Origin: Rusavskia elegans
Lineage: Eukaryota > Ascomycota > Lecanoromycetes > Teloschistales > Teloschistaceae
DNA: 64,000 bases
Assembly (NCBI GenBank): GCA_011316305.1
Contig: SAUG01000020.1
Span: 186,001-250,000, forward strand
Direction: 5' to 3'
This document shows, in pieces, positions 21,413 through 33,780 of the stretch. A model generated the notes under the pieces. That model was not told where the DNA came from, did no database searches, and saw only the letters and a list, made by a program, of their open reading frames with translations. How positions within the stretch are numbered: position 1 is the stretch's first letter; each line of letters starts with the position of its first letter. Both the position numbers and the translations under genes were made by a program.

Positions 21413-22852
21413 TCATCCTATCTGAACCATGCCATCTCTAGAATGACAACACGCTGTCGAGATGTACGTCGCATTGCACAAACACTCTACCTGTCCCAGA
21501 GTCTGATCAAGAGAGCGGCCGAACACCGTCGCAAAGTTTATACAGAAGGCGATTGCCGGAATAGGGGCGAGCCCCAATGAGTGTGCTTCTTCTGTGGAGG
21601 GCACTTTACAGAGACAATCGCTCCCGCAATCGGAACTACTGTCACAGCGATTACCACACTGTCTGTTGGGATTCCAATCCGAAGAGAGCGTCTGTGGGGG
21701 ACCGAGCTTCGCGACTGAATCCGGTATAGGTCCCATGATATCGGTTCGCCAGGGTATTGAGCATTTTCCAGAATCGCCAGAACCAGTAGCACATTGTGTC
21801 GCTGGCGGGTTTCCTCCTGAAGCAGAGGTCTTGATCCTGCCCTTCGCATCTGTTGAAGACCCTAAGGGGTTTCGATTACCTTTGGTAACAGAAAAGCCAC
21901 TTTCCGGCAATCTTTGCAGCATGAAATCCCACATAGGAATCAGAGGGTCATTGTAATTTGGTTTCTTTGATGGCTGAGCGCAAAGACAGTTTTTCCAGCA
22001 GTGGAAGCGGAGAGACGCGGTGTTAAGGAAGGTCCCGGACGAGCTCCACGTCCAGTCCCATCGCGGCGTCATATCGTCAGCAAAGGCAACGAGTTTCCCG
22101 GCGGTCCCATCGCGATGGCAATAAGCTCCAGCGTTAGCAGCCGCGGAGCCGCCCGATAGCTGCACGGCGCAAAGCAGTTGATTGTTTGGAAATTCTCCAA
22201 CATTCCATGGACCGGGCAGATCGAATGCAGGCAAAGGCCCACCGCATCGAATCATGTTCGATGGGAGAATGCCCACGTCATTTCCTTGGTATGGAGCAGG
22301 GGTGTTCATCAACACACGTATCAAGTGTTCCGGGCGTGCCCAGCTAGCAGGGGATTTTCTGTCTACCGCAATGGCAATCGCGTGGCCCTCGTTCGGAAGA
22401 GGACCAGAAAACGTCTTTCGAGTCGTTGGGACTACCTTGGGCTGTTCATAAGGGTTTTGGAGTCTATGGTTACAGAAACATCGACTCCTGCATTCGAGAA
22501 AGGGCCGAATATATCTCAATGAGTTCACATGGGACGCGGGGACTGTCCAAGCCCCATATTGAAAGGCTACATCCTGTCCTTGGCAGTAGCCTCCAAGATT
22601 AAGACCAGGATCTCTCTGACCGCCATACTGTGGCTGAGCGCACAGTTTCTGCATAGATCGACCGTCGTAGCGGTGGTAACTCCAAGGTATATCTGAGTGA
22701 GCACCAAGACACGTTATATTGAATCGAGGATCGAAGTTCCCACCCGAGCGAGAGTGAGGATTAATCTCCGTGGGACTCGTGAACTGAATATCAGGAGGAG
22801 GATCAATTCGAGCCGATGACGCCCATGCAAACATAACCAGAAGAACCAGCAT
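21413..22852 (-). CDS. Secreted Cys-rich protein with duplicated domain, unknown function
   Basis: A single-exon protein of 479 aa. The frame is open to 22,876 but the first ATG is at 22,852, which places a clear signal peptide (MLVLLVMFAWASSARI) at the N-terminus. Two related segments are visible, about residues 71-127 and 228-291. Each has the order C...GG...G-Y-C...(aromatic-rich)...SLR...C-x3-C-x-C. A third Cys cluster (CGNRCDSSSDCGSDCLC) follows near residue 410-426, and the tail ends CLCNATYISTACC before DGMVQ. The spacing suggests disulphide-stabilised extracellular modules. Similar secreted proteins occur in Dothideomycetes but have no function I can name. The 5' end lies only about 320 bp from the transposon nest. 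Confidence 0.68.
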   Translation of the reverse strand: MLVLLVMFAWASSARIDPPPDIQFTSPTEINPHSRSGGNFDPRFNITCLGAHSDIPWSYHRYDGRSMQKLCAQPQYGGQRDPGLNLGGYCQGQDVAFQYGAWTVPASHVNSLRYIRPFLECRSRCFCNHRLQNPYEQPKVVPTTRKTFSGPLPNEGHAIAIAVDRKSPASWARPEHLIRVLMNTPAPYQGNDVGILPSNMIRCGGPLPAFDLPGPWNVGEFPNNQLLCAVQLSGGSAAANAGAYCHRDGTAGKLVAFADDMTPRWDWTWSSSGTFLNTASLRFHCWKNCLCAQPSKKPNYNDPLIPMWDFMLQRLPESGFSVTKGNRNPLGSSTDAKGRIKTSASGGNPPATQCATGSGDSGKCSIPWRTDIMGPIPDSVAKLGPPQTLSSDWNPNRQCGNRCDSSSDCGSDCLCKVPSTEEAHSLGLAPIPAIAFCINFATVFGRSLDQTLGQVECLCNATYISTACCHSRDGMVQIG

Positions 22853-23171
22853 CTTGGATTGCAACGGATATAGCACAAGAGGAGGCCGACTGCATCTTGA
22901 TATCTTGACTCGAATGCTTGTTCCAAATCAAGCGTCGGTCCGATTAACTGTCGCAGGTTCGCTAGCTTGGGCTGTTACACGGAATAGAAACCAACACGCT
23001 GATATGATATGTGTTTTGACTTCGACATGCAGAAGAAATAATACTGATATACTGATGTCGCGTGCCGCGTGTCGCGTGACTGCATGGAACTTCCGATCTT
23101 GCCTGTCGCCTGTAAGATACTTTCCGAGCCGAACCTCTTGGTGACGTTCTTTTGATGTTTGTCTCGGAATG
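22853..23171. other. Flank between secreted-protein gene and transposon nest
   Basis: Contains the likely promoter of the minus-strand gene. It is not RIP-like. It ends with GAATG (23,167-23,171), the target duplication of the Ty3/Gypsy element. Confidence 0.55.
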
Positions 23172-23343
23172 TGTTACGGTTGCTCATTGGCTGGGTTCTT
23201 ATCATATCAGCGGACGCTAACTTAGAGTAGTTAGCGTTATAGGGCCAGCCCTACTAGCCCTACTTCCTTTTTTATATATATAGTTTTTATAGATTATTTT
23301 ATTATTATTATAATTACTATATATCTACTATATACTCGCTTTA
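23172..23343 (+). repeat. 5' LTR (172 bp) of the Gypsy backbone
   Basis: Starts TGTTACGG and ends CGCTTTA (the CA end mutated to TA). It aligns without gaps to 40,159-40,330, with essentially all differences being C/T or G/A. The outer ~100 bp keep their Gs and Cs while the inner ~70 bp are RIP-converted. Confidence 0.93.
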
Positions 23344-24089
23344 GTTAATAGTATTAAATAGTTACTTTCTTTAGCTATTTTAATACCTTTAAATCCTTTA
23401 TTAGGCTTTTTAATAACTATTAGATAAAGGGCCTAAATAGATAAATAAATATAATCTAAAGCTTTTCGATCGGCTAGCTTTATTAGAAATTTACTATATA
23501 TCTATTATATAAGACCCTACTACTTCCGTATTAATTATTAATTAATTACTAAACTAGAGCTTTATTTAGTAATAGAAGAAACAAGTAAAAAGGCTAAATA
23601 TATAAGTATTACCTTCTAGCTATATAATTTCTATAAAATAGTACTAGACTACCGATACTAGTCGATTATTAAATTATTAACTAGGTATAAAATTTAGTAC
23701 TTTATAAAGATATTATTTAGATTTTTAATTCGAACGGATACTATATTCTACTTTATAGAATAGCCCGAAAAGAAAGCTACTTTTAAAGTAGTAGTTAAGA
23801 AATTCGAATAGTTAACCGAAGACTATAAGGTTAACGGTCTTATATACCTAGTTATTATTAAACCTCGAACCTCTATAAATAACTAAATACGTTTAACTAG
23901 AAAGTATAATAATTATAATCTCTAGAATTTATTAGGCCGCCGAGATATCTTCGAGCTAACTCTCCTATTAAAACCTATTCTATTTTTCTTACTACTAATA
24001 ACCTTTTAATAGGTTTAACAGGCTTAATAGATTTAATAGGCTTAATAGACTTAATAGGCTTAACCTTAGAACTTAGATATCGAGGAGGA

Positions 24090-25400
24090 TAAAGCTAATA
24101 TAGTTAACTTTAGTAACGAGCAGTTCGAAAAGTTTATAGCGGGATTAAAAATAATTTAAACGCTTTAAAAAGAACGTAATACTAGCGATCGCTTCCGACC
24201 TACTAATATCGGATATTTTAACTCTAATAGTAGTACCTCGGAGCTATTAGAAACTAAAAATAGTAAAATAATCTACTATAACGTTTTTTTATTTACTATC
24301 CGGGTTCGTATTAAAATATAAAGTAAAAATATAGCTATTATCGTAAAAAATTTTAATTAATATTTTCTAGATAGAACCGAACGATAGTATATTAGTAAGA
24401 TTAATAAAATTATATATAACAGACTTTACGTATATATCAAAAATTAATATAAAAACTTCGAAGTATATTTCTATAAATTACCGGGCGAAATATTCTATTA
24501 ATTTAAATAATACTAATATATCTTTAAAGACGTATATATTTATAAAGATCTAGAAGACTATATCTAATATATTATTATTAACGGTAAAAATATAGATATT
24601 ATAACTACCGAGTAAATTTAAATAATACTAGCGATTAATTATATAGATAGTAAGTTATATTTAACGCTACCTTTTATTACCGCGGATATTTTACTAGCTA
24701 TTTTTATCGTTTATATATAATATCGAAAGCCCGACTAATTTAATAACTATAAGCTATACGCTATCCAGGGTTCTAATAAACTTTAGTAAAATTCTAATCG
24801 AATATAGAACCGGCTACTATCCCGTAATAATAACTAGAATAAGCGAGGGTATAGTTTAAACTATAAAAACTCTTACTACCGTAATAATAAGTCCGTAGAT
24901 AAACTAATTAAAAAAAAGAAACGCGTTATTATAAAGTAGTACTAAAATAAACTACGCTATAATAATAGAAAGCTATACTATAATAATAATAATAAAAAAA
25001 AAAGTAAATAGGTCTACTATAATAATTAAAAGTCGGATTACAAATTCTAATCCGGCGATAAATTTTAAAAAGGCTATAACTAGGAGTACTATAAAGGAAT
25101 TCTATATAGTAATAATAGTAATAAATCTAGCGGTTATAAAGATATATAGAATATAGATTTTACTATTTAATAGATAGGCTTTATAGTATCGTCTATCGCT
25201 TTACCGTTTATAAATAAAAGGTAGGCCTGCTTTAAAAAATATAAATACTATTATTAGAAATTCGTTTTATAGACTAAATATTATAAATATAAGAAGATCG
25301 GTTACCTATCTAAATCTAAAGCCGCTATATTATCTATTAATAAAAGTAAAGTCTTTTTAATTAGAAAGATATAGTTTAAAGTTTAACCTAAAATTTAATT
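24090..25400 (+). pseudogene. Gypsy backbone gag remnant
   Basis: Translated segments such as YNRLYVYIKN- and FYKLPGEIFY-like stretches interrupted by many stops occupy the position of gag, between the 5' LTR and the protease. Near 25,210-25,290 a Cys-containing segment (ACFKKYKYYY) looks like a zinc knuckle whose later Cys codons were converted (TGC/TGT to TAC/TAT). The assignment is by position and residual motif only. Confidence 0.55.
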
Positions 25401-25439
25401 TAAAAAGCCTACTAGTAACCGACCTATTATTATTTTTTT

Positions 25440-25801
25440 ATAAATTAACCTAAACAAGCAGGCGTCTAGCTATATCTTTAAAAGTTTCTAGTACGTAAAA
25501 ATATAAATATATATCGGTAGTCCGGTAAATAATAAAACTATTATATATATAGACTCCGGATATAGAATATTATTAATTAACTAAAAGTATTTTAAAGAAT
25601 ATTATCTAATAGTAGAAGTTAAAATAATATCTATTTCGATAACGGTACGAGGTATTAGTACGAAAATATACTAGGCGAACTAATATATAGTAGTAGACTT
25701 CTACTTTCTAATTATAAATAAACTAATTATATATATCTATTATAAAATATATATCGTCGACGATCTATAAATTAATATATTAATTAGAATAGATATCCTA
25801 T
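25440..25801 (+). pseudogene. Gypsy backbone protease remnant, interrupted by nested element 1
   Basis: The segment around 25,535-25,575 translates to TIIYIDSGYR, the D-S-G active-site motif of retropepsin-type proteases (DSG in place of DTG). The domain continues to NILIRIDIL at 25,800, where nested element 1 is inserted. The frame resumes at 29,157 (after the duplicated CCTAT) with LYPKKIDI-like sequence, as expected for the end of the protease domain. Confidence 0.7.
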
Positions 25802-26211
25802 TATTACGTCCGCGATTCCACAGAGGTTCTATAGAAGGATTAGTCAAGCAAGCGAGCCTAATTATCTATAGCCGCCTATAGCCGATATAGCCGCCCTTTT
25901 AAACGGGACTTTTAGTAGATAGCTATCTATCGGCTTTTACGGCTATTTTTACTATATATATTATTTATTATTTCTATAGATAGTTTCTCTTATTAGTCGT
26001 TAATATAATTATTAAATATATTTCTACTATTTTCTTTATAATTATCTTATAATAAAGATACTTTATAATATTATAACCGTATTTCTACAGCTATATAGGA
26101 TTAATTATAATAATTTATACTAGGACTCCTTTACTATTTAATAGCTCGGACTATATCTATAGCTATAGCTAGGCTCGAATATAACGCCTTCTAATATATA
26201 GGAATATTATA
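25802..26211 (+). repeat. 5' LTR of nested element 1 (410 bp)
   Basis: Matches 28,747-29,156 and the LTRs of elements 2 and 3. Terminal bases TATTACGTCC...ATATTATA are RIP-altered forms of TGTTACGTCC...GACGTTACA. Confidence 0.93.
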
Positions 26212-28746
26212 TTTTAATAATTTATTATATTAGTTTTATTATCCCGACCTATAGATCGAAGCGATACTATTAAAGTAGTAATACTAAATATCTAAAAAGG
26301 AGATAAAAGATCTTTAAAACTATAAATTATTTAAATAAATATCTATTTCGTATTATATATAAACTAGTTTCTATATAAAATAATTAAAGTTCTATTTATA
26401 ATATTATATCTAGGAAAGGCTACCTTTAATTAGGTATAGCCTCGAATAGAAGATTATCTCGATAACCTAAAAAAATAAAGAAAAAATAAAATATTATAGA
26501 TTTTTTATATCTTTAGTAATTTTATTACAGCTATAAAAGAAGCCTTTAGAAATAATAATAAAGATAGGGTAACGGAAAGGAAACTAATAGTTCTAAAATA
26601 ATAGAAGTCGGTAGCTATTTACGCTATTTAATTTAGAATATTAGTTTATAAAATAAACTAAAAAGATTTAATTCTAAAAGTCTATTTCTATAAAAGATTC
26701 TAGATAAAAATTAAAGAAACTATAATAGTAATCGAAAAACTAGATTTATTAATAGATTTTATTAAATTTATAATAAAAATTAATACTAGGTAGTATAAAA
26801 TATATTTAGATAAATAGGTATTTAGTAAAATAGGACCTACTAAAAAAAAATCTAGAAAAAATCTAATAGAACTCGATATTACCGAAATTAAAAAATCGAA
26901 AATTAAAGTTTATTATTTATATAGAAAAATAGGATACTTTAAAAGAAATTATTTAACTAAAAAAATAACTAAAGTAATTAAAAACTTTTTTAAAATAATA
27001 AAAAAATTATTCTATAAATATATAGTAAAAAGCTAGTTAGCCTATTATAATAATATTTACTCTATCTACCTATTAGATAAGGTAGAAATGGAATATTATC
27101 CTAAAAAACTAAGAAAAATATAGGAAATAAAGCTAATAATCGATTTTAAACTATATAAAACCGAAAAACCCTTTATAGTAGTATTTAAAATTAAAATCGG
27201 AGGTTAACTAATAATAGCTCTCGTAAATAGAAAGAAAGATAATAAAGTTATAAAAGAATTCTATAATAAAATTAAAGGATATTTCTATAGATAAATAATA
27301 AAAGATAATAGAATCCTTAATATTAAAGTAAAGATAAAAAATAGATTAATCGGAATAATAAATTTTACTATTATTAAAAGTTAGAAAAGTTATATTATTC
27401 TAAGAAACGAGTAAAAAATATCGATTTTAGAAAAACTAATAAAAAAAAGTACTATAGGTAAGAAAATAGAACTATAAATAATTTATTTACTAGCCTATAA
27501 AAACCTTTTATATAAAGAAATAGACGTTATTTTAGTAATAAATTATAATAATATTATAGAATTAGATAAAAGATTTAAAAAAAGCGGAAAAGTTTAGAAT
27601 ATAAAAATTTAGAAAGAATATTACTACCTTTTCTAGTAATTTATTAAAAAATATAATAAAAGTAGAAAAATAATTTAATAGTTTTAAATAAACTATATTA
27701 GAAAAATATATTAGAGTATAGTTAAAGCTATAAATAAAATCGAATACTATAAACTAAATTAAATAGACTAAAATAAAAAAATACCGGATCCGGTACTTAG
27801 TATATAATTTAAAAATAAAAAATTTAATTAGTATCCGTCCTTGTCGTTATAGAATAAAATAGTCGCTAAAGAATAAAATTTAGTAGGACTATTAGAGGAA
27901 CCGGAAATAATTTATAATATAGATATATAAACTATTAGAAAAAAAAAAAGTAAAGGCGAAAAAATCTTTAACTAGATCTTTTTTAGATACCTACGCTTTC
28001 TATAGATTAAGAAAAGTTAAAATCTTTTAGAAATTAATCTAGATTATCCGAACTAAAACTAGGTATTAATTTAACGGAAGCCTTTTACGCGGCTAGTATA
28101 AAACTAATAAAAGAATAAAATATAACCGGATTATTAAATTTATTAAACTAAAATAATATATATTACTTTTAAATAATAAAATTACTTTTATATTTATTTA
28201 AAACGCGATAATAAATAATAAAATATTTTTATTTACTAAAGAACCGGCGGAAATCCGATTTCTAGACTAAATACTTATTACGAATTTCCTTTTTAGAATT
28301 AAAAAAAGACTCGATATAATAACGAGCTTCGGAATATTTATTAAAAATACTAGTAATATTAAAATAGAATTTATTTTTTTTATTTTTAAAACGCTTCCCT
28401 ATAAAAATTAGTAAAATAAAAAAAATAAAGAATTAATATATAAATAATATTAGATATTAGAAGATTATATAATTTCTAAACCCGAATATAATTACTATAA
28501 ATATAATTATTAACTTTAATTTTATATTTTTTTAAAAGATTATAGGTATATAAAAAATAAGAAAAAAATATTATAATTCCTTTCGATTAAATATAATAAA
28601 AAGATTTTAACCGGTTTTTTTACCGAGAATATATAATAAAGATATTAAGAAATAGAATAGAAAAAAAAAAAAAAAAAAGGAAAATATTCTTTTTATACCC
28701 TATAGAAAGATTATATACTAGGTAAAAAGCGATATAGAAAAGGCTA

Positions 28747-29156
28747 TATTATATCCGCGATTCTATAGAGGTTCTATAAAAGGATTAGTTAAATAAACGA
28801 ACCTAATTATTTATAGCCGCTTATAGCCGATATAACTATTTTTCTAAACGGGACTTTTAATAGATAGCTACCTATCGGTCTTTATAGCTACTTTTACTAT
28901 ATATATTATTTATTACTCCTATAGATAGTTTCTCTCGTTAATTATTAATATAATTATTAAATATATCTCTACTATTCTCTTTATAATTACCTTATAATAA
29001 AGATACTTTATAATATCGTAACTATATCTCTACGGCTATATAGGATTAGTTATAATAATCTATACTAGGACTCCTTTACTATTTAGTAACTCGGACTACG
29101 TCTACGGCTATAGCTAGGCTCGAACGTAACGTCTTCTGATATATAGGGACGTTACA
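28747..29156 (+). repeat. 3' LTR of nested element 1 (410 bp)
   Basis: Begins TATTATATCC and ends GGGACGTTACA, followed by the target duplication CCTAT. Confidence 0.93.
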
Positions 29157-32100
29157 CCTATTTTCTAAAAAATAGATATTTAATTATTCTAACTAAGAGG
29201 CGATCTTTACTAATTACTAGAATTTTAAAATTAAATTCTAGATATTTAGCGAAGTTAAGGTTCGATAAATAATCTTTAGTAAAAAAAAGATTATTATTCT
29301 ATTTAGGAAGCGTACCGCTATCTTAATTATAGACGCTAAAAAAAAGAATCTTAATTTCTCTAACCGAGACTTTTTATTCGAACCTTCTAACTAATTATTT
29401 ACGCTATTTATATCGATAGTAAATAGAAATATAAACTAGATTACTATCGAGTATCCTACCGATATACCTATAACGGTAGTACGCTATATAAACCTAGGCC
29501 GTATTATAGATAATAATAATATTAGAGGCTATTTTTTAGTACTCTAAAATAATAAATTACTCGCGATTAGAGGTAAAAATAAAAGTAACTAGAAGAAAAC
29601 TATAATAAAAGGACTTTTAGCCGCAGCTTTAGTAATTTATATCGGCTAGTAACTTTCCGGGATAATAATATAAATAGCTAATTTCGTTATATCGATTTTA
29701 ATATCGGTAGTATTTAAAGTTTATCTATCTAACGGCGTTATTACGTACAGAATACTTTAAAAGATAGATAAATTCTAAAAAATTATTAATTAATTCCTAC
29801 CGCTATAGATTAATTCCGGCTAGTAAATAAAGATACCTAAAAATAAATAGATAGAAATCCCTTTAGTTAATAATTAGAAATAATAGTATAAACCGGGGCA
29901 GGTACGAGTCTATATTTTAGGACGTTATAATAAAAAGGTTATTAATAAAACCTTTAATAAACTATATAAATAAAGCCGTTTAGAATAGACTAAATACGAT
30001 ACTAAATTTAATTTCCTTTACTTTATAATCTAAAAGCCTTCTACCTTTAACTAATCTATAAAGGGCCGAGTTATAATTAATATTCGAGTATTTAATAAAA
30101 TTACTATCCTAGATATATACCCTATCCTAATATGATCTATAATTCTAATACTACTATAAAAGTATAAATATATTATAATAATCGATATAATATTATTTTT
30201 CTACTAGTTTCTAGTTAAATAATTATATTAATACCGTTTTACCGTAACGACTTATCGAAGATAGGAAATCTTTAACTACGCGCTAATAGAATACTATAAT
30301 TTACCGGTATATATATAATAGATAATAGACCGAATTCTATAAAATTATCGCGATTACGCGAAAGTATATATTAATAATATTATTATCTTTTCTAAAACCT
30401 TCGAAAAATATATCGAATATTTCTATACCGTATTTAAAAAGCTCTCTAAATATAATATTAGCTTTAGCTCTAAGAAATTATTTTTAGTATACCTTTTAAT
30501 ATAATTACTAGAATAGCGAGTAGATATATTTGGCTTTATAATAGATATAGAAAAACTAGCTATAATTATATACCTAGCTTTCCTATAAACGTTATAAAAA
30601 CTAGACTACTATCTAGGCCTAATCGGCTATCTATAGAACTATATCTCTTTCTATTCCGGCGTTAGTTAATTTCTAAAAGATTAAAAGATAAAGTTTTACT
30701 AGATTTTATAGAAGCGATAAATAACCGGTAATATATAAAAAAGAAAAGCGGTAAAAGCGAAAGTTATAATATTAATAAAAGAAAAAATGGAGTTTTATCG
30801 AATAATATAGAAGTTATTTATTTAGCCGAAAATACTAACCTATTTTATAACTATATAAATCTTTTATATCGATATTAATACTAGCCTATAAAGTATTAGA
30901 GCCTACGTCTACTATTTTAAATATAAGACCGATAGGGTATCTAGATAGAAATCTATTAAATCTATTCTATTTTTATCTAGAATATTTATAGCTATAGAAA
31001 TAAAATATTAGCTAACCGAATTCGAGGTTATAGAATTTATATAGATAGTAAAAAAACTATATTATTTTATCGAGGCCTTCTATTACGCTACGGTTATCTA
31101 TATTAACTATTAGGCGATTATTAATATAGTAAAATAGAATAGCTTTAATACTACCTCTATAGTATAACTTAATTTCCGTTATATATATTCCTTTAAATAT
31201 CTATTTAAATTTATATTAGATATCCGGTATAAACCCGGTAAATTAAATATTATTCCGGATATATTATCCCGGCTTTCTATTATAATAGAAACCTAAAAGT
31301 TCCTTAAAAAATATTATATAGGTAAAACAGATACCGGAGATACCGAACTAGCTCTTTTACTATAATATAGATACCTAATCGCTATAGTAGAACTATTAAA
31401 AGAATTTAAAATAAAAATTAAAGAGGTATATATAGAAAATAAAAACTATTTTAAAATAGTTAAATAGCTTTATAGTAATAATATATTAAAGAATGATAGA
31501 ATTTACCTACTTTTTTTATTTTGCCGAGGTTTTATCTATTTTAACGATAAGGAGCTAGATTACTATATTATAATATCTAGCGTTCTAAACTAAAAGCTAT
31601 TTTATATAGTTTATAATAATACCGGATACCCTAGCTACGCCCGAATATATAAACGGCTAATAGATAAATTATTTATCTTTAATATAGCGAAGAAGTTTAA
31701 AGAATATATCGCTTACTACCCCGATTATTAAGCGAGGCGAATACTTTACTATAGATTATTTAGACTATTCCAGCCTATTTTATATCCGGCGAAGCCTTTT
31801 AATATTCTATTAATCGATTTTATCCTAGCTTTACTAGTCTCGGTACTAGTTAAATTGAACTAAACTATACCGGTTATAGATAAATTTATAAAAGCTATTA
31901 TAATTATTTTAGATAAAATAATATAGTCCGGAAAATATTAGATAATAGCTTTATTTAATCGTCTATATTTAATTCTATAAAAAGTACCGAAAGTAATAAT
32001 ATCCGATAGAAACTATAAGTTTATTAGCGAGCTATAGTCTATAATATTCGAATAATTAGAAATTCGCTTAATTTTTACTATTTTATAGTATCTATTAGCC

Positions 32101-32581
32101 GACGGGTAATTAGAGCGTACTAACTAGATAGTCGAAATTCTTTTATACTATCTCTTTACTATATTAGAAGATTATAATCGATAGTTAATAGTTTTACCTC
32201 GACTTTCCGCTATACTTTCTAATAGTACGAGCTATAAAATAAGCTTTTTACCGATATAAATAATATATAAATAAAGAATAAAAGAAGAATTTAATTTAAT
32301 AAAAATAGAAAAAAATACCCTAATTATAAATCTTTTAAAAGAAAATACTATAGCTCTACTATAGTTTTAGCGAGCAGGAATAGCGCCGCCGATATAAGTA
32401 AATTTTACTCTATCTACTCTATCTACTAAAGTAAATATACTAATATTTATAGAATCTATAATATAAGTATATTCTACTATTATAGAAAAACTATTATAGT
32501 CCTACTAGCTAATATATATCGACGCTAGAAATACTATTAGTCTAGCCGCTATAGTAATAAAATACTAGTATAACTCGAAAT
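29157..32581 (+). pseudogene. Gypsy backbone pol remnant: RT, RNase H, integrase
   Basis: The reverse transcriptase spans about 29,890-30,600. Recognisable blocks are KGRVIINIRVFNKIT, then FNYALIEYYNLPVYI-like sequence, then KVYINNIIIFSKTFE (near 30,361-30,400). The last is the catalytic Y-x-D-D box with both Asp codons turned into Asn (GAT/GAC to AAT). RNase H follows to about 31,250. The integrase core occupies about 31,500-32,250 and ends in a block resembling ADGQLERTNQIVEILL, the Glu-containing motif of the D,D-35-E fold. Numerous in-frame stops arise at former Trp, Gln and Arg codons, as RIP predicts. Confidence 0.88.
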
Positions 32582-32989
32582 TGTTACGTCCACGACTCTA
32601 CAGAGGTTCCCTGGAAGATTGGCTAGACAAGCGAGCCTAATTATCTATAGCCGTCTATAGCCGCTATAGCCGCTGCTTTTAGCAGGGCTTTTAGCGTACG
32701 GCTACTATCGGCCCTTACGGCTACTCTTAATATATATATCGCTTATTACTCCTATAGATAGCTTCTCTCGTTAGTCGTTAATATAATTATTAAATACGTC
32801 TCTACTATTCTCTTCTTAATTACCTTATAATAAAGATACCTCGTAATATTATAACCGTACCTCTGCGGCTATATAGAATTAGTTATAATAACCTACGCTA
32901 GGACTCCTTTACTATTTAGTAGCTCGGACTACGTCTACGGCTATAGCTAGACTCAAGCGTAACGCCCTCTAATATATAGGGACGTTATA
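32582..32989 (+). repeat. 5' LTR of nested element 2 (408 bp)
   Basis: Begins with the intact terminus TGTTACGTCC and ends GGGACGTTATA (CA mutated to TA). Confidence 0.94.
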
Positions 32990-33084
32990 CTTTAACGACT
33001 TACCTTACTATATTAGTCTCGTTATCCCGTCCTATAGACCGAAGCGATATTATTAAAGCAGTAACGCTAAATATCTATAAAGGA

Positions 33085-33780
33085 GATAGAGGATCCTTAA
33101 AACTATAGGTTATTTAGATAAACGTCTACTTCGTATTATACGTAAGCCAGTTTTCTAACGAAGCAGTTAAGGTCTTATTCGTAATATTATACCTAGGAAG
33201 GGCTGCCCTTAATTAGGTATAGCCTCGAGTAGAAGACTACCTCGATAACCCGGAAGGGTAAAGGGAAGATAAAATAGTATAAATTTTCTACGCCTTTACT
33301 AACTTTATTATAGTTATAAAAGAAGCCTTTAGAGACAGTAATAAGGATAGGGTAATAGGTAGGAGACTTATAGTTCTGAAGCAGCAGAAGTCGGTAGCTA
33401 CCTACGCTGCTTAGTTTAGAACGTTAGCTTATAAAATAGACTAGGAGGACTTAGCCCTAAAAGCCTACTTCTATAAGGGACTCTATATAAAAATTAAGGA
33501 AGCTATAGCAGCGATCGAAGAACTAGACTCGTTAGTAGATCTTATCGAACTAGCGATAAGGATCGATACTAGGTAGTATAAAATATACTTAGATAAGTAG
33601 GCGCTTACTAAGATAGGACCCGCTAAAAGAAAGCCTAGAGGAAACCTAATAGAGCTCGATACTACCGAGACTAAAGGATTATAAACTAAAGCTTGTTACT
33701 TATATAGAAAGACAGGATACCTTAAAAGAAATTACCTAACTAAGGAGGTAACTAAGGTAACTGAAAATTAGTTCGAGGTA
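33085..33780 (+). pseudogene. Gag remnant of nested element 2
   Basis: The longest readable part of the nested family. It shows a retrotransposon gag domain (blocks RVEDYLDNPEG, FIIVIKEAFRDSNKDRV, LAYKID, LALKAYFYKGL, IKEAIAAIEELDSL) followed by a CCHC-type knuckle relic near 33,688-33,730. Most stops lie at TAG/TAA where Trp or Gln would be expected. Only a short protease-like stretch (LKVKIGG...IALVN) follows near 33,985. Confidence 0.8.

Larger units (their letters stand above)
25802..29156 (+). mobile_element. Nested non-autonomous LTR element 1 (gag/protease only), heavily RIP-mutated
   Basis: 3,355 bp with LTRs at 25,802-26,211 and 28,747-29,156 (410 bp each), starting TATTACGTCC (from TGTTACGTCC) and ending GACGTTACA. 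The target duplication CCTAT is perfect (25,797-25,801 and 29,157-29,161). The internal 2.5 kb is homologous throughout to elements 2 and 3. It encodes a gag remnant and no reverse transcriptase or integrase. It lies inside the protease region of the host element, in the same orientation. Confidence 0.95.
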
